From the NCBI RefSeq assembly GCF_002165775.1, contig NZ_NDYP01000002.1, positions 248,001 through 312,000 on the forward strand: a stretch of 64,000 nt of DNA, in the 5' to 3' direction. The DNA comes from Campylobacter concisus. Lineage in GTDB: Bacteria > Campylobacterota > Campylobacteria > Campylobacterales > Campylobacteraceae. Below are positions 60,356 to 64,000 of the stretch, piece by piece. The translations under genes and the position numbers were made by a program. How positions within the stretch are numbered: the first letter of the stretch is position 1; each line of letters starts with the position of its first letter. The notes below the pieces were generated by a model. It was not told the origin of the DNA. It ran no database searches and was given only the letters and a program-made list of their open reading frames with translations.

Positions 60356-61681
60356 CTAAATTTTCCCGCCGAACATCTCATACATCGCCTTTTCCTCGCC
60401 CCAAAGCTCGCGGTGCTTTTTGATACAGGATTTTATCGCGCCAACTAGATATAGCACGTCTTGCTCGGTGTGCGTGTAGTGCAGGCTCACGCGCACGAAT
60501 CCCGGTTTGCTTTCTGGCATGCGCCCCTCTTTGATACCTAGCAGATCGTGAGCGTAGGGCCCAGCGCACATCACGCCCGCACGCGTCTGGATACTAAAGT
60601 CGTTGCTAAGGCTCGCGGCGAAATCATAAGCCGATACGCCGCGAATGTTAAACGAAAAAATCGGCAGCCGCGGCGCGCCCTTTGGAGCGTAGTTTATGAT
60701 CTCATCAATGCCCGCTAGCTCGCTCTCAAAAAGCAGCGCAAGCTCGTCCTCGGCGCTTTTTATCCTCTCAAAGCCGACCTCGTTTCGCAGCGCGTAGGCC
60801 AAATTTGCCCGCATAAGCCCGATGATAGGCGGCGTACCGCCCTCCTCTAGCTGCTCGGGGTTTTTCAAAAATACGTGTCCTTCGCGGCTGGCGTAGGCGA
60901 CCGTCCCGCCCGCGGCAAATGTCGGCACGTCGCCGTTAAGCAGCTCCTTTTTGATCGCCAAAAGCCCGCAGCTAGCAGGTCCGCCGAGCAATTTATGCGG
61001 AGAGAGGAAAATTGCGTCAAAGTAGTCGCAATCTAAATTTGCGTGCGAGCTTAGAGCCGCACAGTCAAAGGCCACGATACCGCCCGCGGCTCTGATTAGT
61101 TCGCTGATCTTTTTGTAGTCGCTAACGACGCCCGTGACGTTTGAGGCGGCGCTAAACGAGCCGATGATGCGGCGTCCAGCGTTTAGCTTCAGCATGCGCT
61201 CAAGCGCAATCAGATCGATCTCACCAGAGTCGCTAAGAGGCACGCGCAGGTAGTCGCAAAGCCCCTCGCGAAAGCTAAGCTCGTTTGAATGGTGTTCGTA
61301 TGGCGAAACGAGCACGAGCGGAAGCTGCGCGGCGCGTAAATTCGCCTCGCCGATCGCGCTTCTGGTCGCAGGCGGCAAGTAGATGCCAAGCAGCTCCTGA
61401 AATTTCTTGATCGCGGCCGTCGCGCCCTGTCCGCAGGCGATGAGATAAAACCGCTCGTCAAGGCCCAGCAGCTTTTTCAGGCTCTCTCGCGCGCCCTCGT
61501 AGCGCCTCTGCGTGATGATCGCGCTCGAGCTACTATCGGAGTGGGTGTTGGCATAGGTTTTTAAAACGTCCGCTATCTCGCGCTCTACGGGCTCGTAAGC
61601 AAGCCCCGAAGCCGCGAAATCAAAATAGTGCACGCCTTGTTTTAGTATGATATTTTTTCTTATTTCGTCTAAATTTGCCAT
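60356..61681 (-). CDS. Class V aminotransferase (cysteine desulfurase/selenocysteine lyase-like)
   Basis: The 441-residue PLP enzyme has YEHHSNELSF, the PLP lysine motif FLSPHKLLGGPASCG, and a cysteine at the active-site loop RAGVMCAGPYAH, all typical of SufS/CsdB-type enzymes. It would remove sulfur or selenium from cysteine or selenocysteine. Its place among selenium- and molybdenum/tungsten-dependent genes suggests it feeds selenophosphate synthesis or FdhD, but no direct proof exists; ordinary Fe-S assembly is an alternative. Confidence 0.75.
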   Translation of the reverse strand: MANLDEIRKNIILKQGVHYFDFAASGLAYEPVEREIADVLKTYANTHSDSSSSAIITQRRYEGARESLKKLLGLDERFYLIACGQGATAAIKKFQELLGIYLPPATRSAIGEANLRAAQLPLVLVSPYEHHSNELSFREGLCDYLRVPLSDSGEIDLIALERMLKLNAGRRIIGSFSAASNVTGVVSDYKKISELIRAAGGIVAFDCAALSSHANLDCDYFDAIFLSPHKLLGGPASCGLLAIKKELLNGDVPTFAAGGTVAYASREGHVFLKNPEQLEEGGTPPIIGLMRANLAYALRNEVGFERIKSAEDELALLFESELAGIDEIINYAPKGAPRLPIFSFNIRGVSAYDFAASLSNDFSIQTRAGVMCAGPYAHDLLGIKEGRMPESKPGFVRVSLHYTHTEQDVLYLVGAIKSCIKKHRELWGEEKAMYEMFGGKI

Positions 61682-61863
61682 TTTTACTCTTTAAATTTGA
61701 TGCGGTAATTATAGTAAATTTTCGCAAATTTGGGACTTTTGCGTTGGAAATGATTTAGTAAATTTGGAGATTAAATTTGAGCAAGTCAAATTTAACCGCA
61801 AAGCGGCAAATTTAACTTGATAAAGCACAGAAGCGCGAGCCGCAGCGGCTCACGACCATTTTA

Positions 61864-62052
61864 TTATTTGTTTATAAAATTTTTCTCTAGCCACTCGATA
61901 GCTTTTGCTTCGCTCTCGAAGCGTCCGCTTTTAGCGACTTGATTTTGCCCCTCGTAAAAGCGGATCCTGATACCATCTTGGACGCTATCTACCTTTATTC
62001 TAGTGATCTTGTCTTTGTTTAGATAGACCCTATCGTTTAGTTTTACGTACAT
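61864..62052 (-). CDS. Unknown 62-residue protein
   Basis: Not recognised. A small, basic, beta-rich protein (MYVKLNDRVYLNKDKITRIK) ending in a helix (AIEWLEKNF). It lies just downstream of the ModE-like gene in the same direction (27-base gap), so they are probably cotranscribed. A GAGCCGC-CGGCTC hairpin near 61832-61847 lies beyond its end but lacks a T-run. Confidence 0.68.
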   Translation of the reverse strand: MYVKLNDRVYLNKDKITRIKVDSVQDGIRIRFYEGQNQVAKSGRFESEAKAIEWLEKNFINK

Positions 62053-62079
62053 TTTTTCTCCCTTAAATTTGATGTGGTT

Positions 62080-62847
62080 TTATTTATTTTTATCGTTTGC
62101 GTCGTCTTTGGTTGCGTCTTTTTTCTCGCCGTCTTTTTTCAAAAATAGCTCCTTAAAGCGCTTATCCGCAAAATCCTCGATGTCGTTTTGTAGCTGCCTG
62201 TAGGCGTTTATGAGCTCGTGTGCGCGCTCATTTAGCGTAGTGCCGGCGTTCTCGCCGCCGCCTTGTTTGGTAGTGAAGAGCTCCTCTTTTAGATTTTTTT
62301 GCAAAATTTGCAGATGATTCCAGCATTTTTTATAGTTCATGCCTAGGATTTCGGCGGCCTTTGAGATCGAGCCGACCTCGGCGATGACGTCTAGGACTTC
62401 GGTTTTACCCTTGCCAAAGATAAGCTCGCCCTCGTCGTTTTCTATCCAAGTTTTGGTTTTTACTCTCATCTTTTTTCCTTTCTTCTCCTTAAAACATCCC
62501 AGTTGGCAGTATTTTACGTCGATTTTATAGTCTTTTAACGTTGATCGGATCGTCTTTAGCCCCACGCCCGCAGCCGCGTCCCTAGCGTCTTTGCACAGGA
62601 TTCTGCCCTTTTCATCGGTCATCTGCTTTAGCTGCGTCATCACGGTGTATTTGCCGCGTCCGTTTTCTAGCCCGCCAAATTGTCCCAGCTCGCAGTTGTC
62701 GATCTTTACGCCCATTTTTTCAGCCTCGTCGCTAACCTCGCCGATCTCTACGCCTAGCTTTGCGGCGATCCTAAACGCCGCGCCGCAGTCTAGCCTGCCC
62801 TTTGGATTTAACAGTTTTGTTATCAGTTCGCGGATTTGCTCACTCAT
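62080..62847 (-). CDS. ModE-like winged-helix regulator with a duplicated N-terminal domain
   Basis: The 255-residue protein ends with a ModE-type winged helix (EVGSISKAAEILGMNYKKCWNHLQ then TTKQGGGENAGTTLNERA; residues about 150-225). Ahead of it lies a segment repeated twice: GRLDCGAAFRIAAKLGVEI ... NCELGQFGG (17-60) and GRILCKDARDAAAGVGLKT ... YCQLGCFKE (81-123), each with a cysteine pair. No C-terminal MOP metal-binding domain is present, so it should not sense molybdate the way E. coli ModE does. It overlaps fdhD by 8 bases, making it the obvious candidate regulator of the fdh operators. Confidence 0.75.
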   Translation of the reverse strand: MSEQIRELITKLLNPKGRLDCGAAFRIAAKLGVEIGEVSDEAEKMGVKIDNCELGQFGGLENGRGKYTVMTQLKQMTDEKGRILCKDARDAAAGVGLKTIRSTLKDYKIDVKYCQLGCFKEKKGKKMRVKTKTWIENDEGELIFGKGKTEVLDVIAEVGSISKAAEILGMNYKKCWNHLQILQKNLKEELFTTKQGGGENAGTTLNERAHELINAYRQLQNDIEDFADKRFKELFLKKDGEKKDATKDDANDKNK

Positions 62848-63622
62848 AGATTCTCTCTGCGCCGCTATACACGTTTATGTTTTCGCCGCGAGCAAAGCCG
62901 CACAGCGTTAGGTTAAATTTACGCGCTATCACGACGCCAAGACTAGTCGGAGCCGTACGCGAGACGAGCACTGGGATGCCGTGCATGACGGCTTTTGCGA
63001 CCATTTCGGAGCTGAGCCTGCCGCTCACCATCAAAAACGAATTTTGCAGCTGCGCGCCGGCTAGTATAGCTTTGCCGACGGCTTTGTCTATGGTGTTATG
63101 CTGAGCGATATCCTCGCCGATGTAAAACTGCTCTCCGTTCACGAAAAGCTTAGCCGTATGCACGCAGCCCGTCATCTCGTAAAGCTCGCACTGCGTGTAA
63201 AACTGCCCCATCTGGCGCAAAATTTCGTCTTTGTTAAATTTGACGTCGGTCTTTACGGAGCGCGCCGCCATAGCCCCCGGGTCGATATTTGCCGTCGAGC
63301 TGCGTCCGCAGCCGCTGATTATCACCTTTTCCTCGTCAAACTGCTCGAGGCGCTTTTCGTTGATTTTAGCCTTTACCCGCACGCTTAAAGCGTCGCTTGA
63401 AAGCTCTATGCTCTCGATATCCTCAGGGCTTGCGATCAAATTTTCGCTGATGAGATAGCCAGCAGCTAGAGCCTCCTGATCGGTCGGAGTCGCCATGAGC
63501 GCGCCGAAACGCTTGCCGTTTATGTAGATCTCAAGCTTGATCTCGCGCACCAAAATATCATCAACGACGCTTTTTTGCGCGCCTTTAAATTTGGTGATTT
63601 GGGTCGTAAAAATAGGTTGCAT
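62840..63622 (-). CDS. fdhD: FdhD, sulfur carrier for formate dehydrogenase maturation
   Basis: The 260-residue protein matches FdhD over its length (GYLISENLIAS, SGCGRSSTANIDPG, GEDIAQHNTIDKAVGKA, VSGRLSSEMVAKA, VSRTAPTSLGV). FdhD carries sulfur to the Mo/W cofactor, without which formate dehydrogenases are inactive. The E. coli CxxC loop reads here CGRS (Cys105 only), so the second cysteine is missing. It is cotranscribed with the ModE-like gene. Confidence 0.92.
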   Translation of the reverse strand: MQPIFTTQITKFKGAQKSVVDDILVREIKLEIYINGKRFGALMATPTDQEALAAGYLISENLIASPEDIESIELSSDALSVRVKAKINEKRLEQFDEEKVIISGCGRSSTANIDPGAMAARSVKTDVKFNKDEILRQMGQFYTQCELYEMTGCVHTAKLFVNGEQFYIGEDIAQHNTIDKAVGKAILAGAQLQNSFLMVSGRLSSEMVAKAVMHGIPVLVSRTAPTSLGVVIARKFNLTLCGFARGENINVYSGAERIYE

Positions 63623-64000
63623 GATTTTCCTTAATTTTTGCGAAATGATAGCTTGAAAATCTAAATTTAAGATTTGATTGTAGTGAAATCTTGCTTAAAT
63701 CAAGCAAAAACTTAAACGTATTTTAGCGCGTTTTTATCGGTATCTGATGATGATTTGTATATGCGAATTTAGCATATATCTTAAGATATTTTTGACCACG
63801 ATTTTATCATTATCTATTATTTGCATAAGAAATGAAGGAATAATAAAAAATAGCATAAGGCTAGAACGAGATCGCACATAACTTGCCGCATATGTAGGTT
63901 AAATCTTGAAAAATCATAAATATAATTTGCGGCCTGACGTAAGACCGAGAAGGAAATTTATATTATAGAGTCGAGTCAAAAAACTAATTTTGTCAAGCCG
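63623..64000. other. Upstream region of fdhD to window end
   Basis: Besides fdh operator 4, no coding sequence or RNA gene is supported. A GCATAT half-site near 63890 lacks a partner at the right spacing. Confidence 0.5.
63759..63777. promoter_or_regulatory. fdh operator 4 (ATATGC-N7-GCATAT)
   Basis: ATATGC-GAATTTA-GCATAT, perfect arms, about 140 bases upstream of the fdhD ATG, so it likely controls the fdhD-modE-like operon or a gene beyond the window. Confidence 0.7.

Noticed and set aside
61832-61847. GC-rich hairpin as a terminator for the 62-residue gene
   Set aside because: No T-run follows on the minus strand; kept only as a remark in that gene's entry.
63780-64000. Possible tRNA-Sec (selC) near the window end
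   Set aside because: No cloverleaf with a UCA anticodon and long variable arm could be drawn.

Overview
The window looks like a chromosomal segment of a Campylobacter of the C. concisus / C. curvus / C. showae kind. The first 15 kb is AT-rich. The order sppA, amidohydrolase, aroQ, M24 peptidase, folK, flhF, flhG, small membrane gene, fliA, fliM, fliY matches the flagellar/housekeeping block known from C. jejuni. Three genes here read an in-frame UGA as selenocysteine. No organism name was given; this is inferred from gene order and codon use.

Layout. 1-15 kb: core genes (3' end of serA, efp, a SelW-like selenoprotein, DJ-1 family, RRM protein, gluQ-like gene, sppA, amidohydrolase, aroQ, M24 peptidase, folK, the flagellar operon, LOG family, mnmA) ending in tRNA-Asn(GTT). 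15.15-46.67 kb: a ~31.5 kb integrative mobilizable element bounded by a 26-bp direct repeat of the tRNA-Asn 3' end. It has a tyrosine integrase at one end and, at the other, an AlpA-like gene plus a ColE1-type mobilization module (mobC, mobA, and mobB and mobD nested inside mobA in another frame). The cargo is a dense defence-type island: three DUF262/GmrSD-like proteins, a RecB-like/DnaQ-like DUF2779 nuclease, a PD-(D/E)XK protein, Sir2, a WYL-domain regulator, an HNH protein, a metallophosphoesterase paired with an FtsZ C-domain-like protein, an agmatine-deiminase-like enzyme, a complete type I restriction system with a YgjP-like peptidase, a tandem AAA+ ATPase, a Fic protein and several unknown genes. 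46.67-49.0 kb: a decayed relative of the same kind of element. 49.2-63.6 kb: a visibly more GC-rich formate dehydrogenase/tungstate locus with two selenocysteine formate dehydrogenases, FdhB, a small Tat protein, a TorD-like chaperone, TupABC, a class V aminotransferase, a ModE-like regulator and FdhD.

The most striking result is that the island cargo is wired together. A palindrome of the form (A/G)GACA-N4-6-TGTC(C/T) occurs at eight clear positions in front of island transcription units. It lies 11 nt (once about 12) upstream of a -10-like hexamer, often on both sides, so one site serves two divergent promoters. One such site controls the Sir2-WYL operon itself, which makes the WYL protein the natural candidate regulator. 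Genes sharing this switch include nucleases, Sir2, an agmatine-deiminase-like enzyme, a two-domain AAA+ ATPase, unknown proteins and a 106-residue protein that looks like FtsZ reduced to its T7 loop and C-terminal domain. This set is my candidate for a previously undescribed, jointly regulated defence or stress system.

A second regulon is visible in the formate locus. ATATGC-N7-GCATAT lies upstream of the cytoplasmic-type fdh gene, upstream of fdhD/modE-like, and twice (once with one mismatch) upstream of the torD-fdhA-fdhB operon. These operons would jointly make selenium- and molybdenum/tungsten-dependent formate dehydrogenases, with TupABC supplying the metal and FdhD sulfurating the cofactor. 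All functional calls come from motif recognition by eye; no database search was run.
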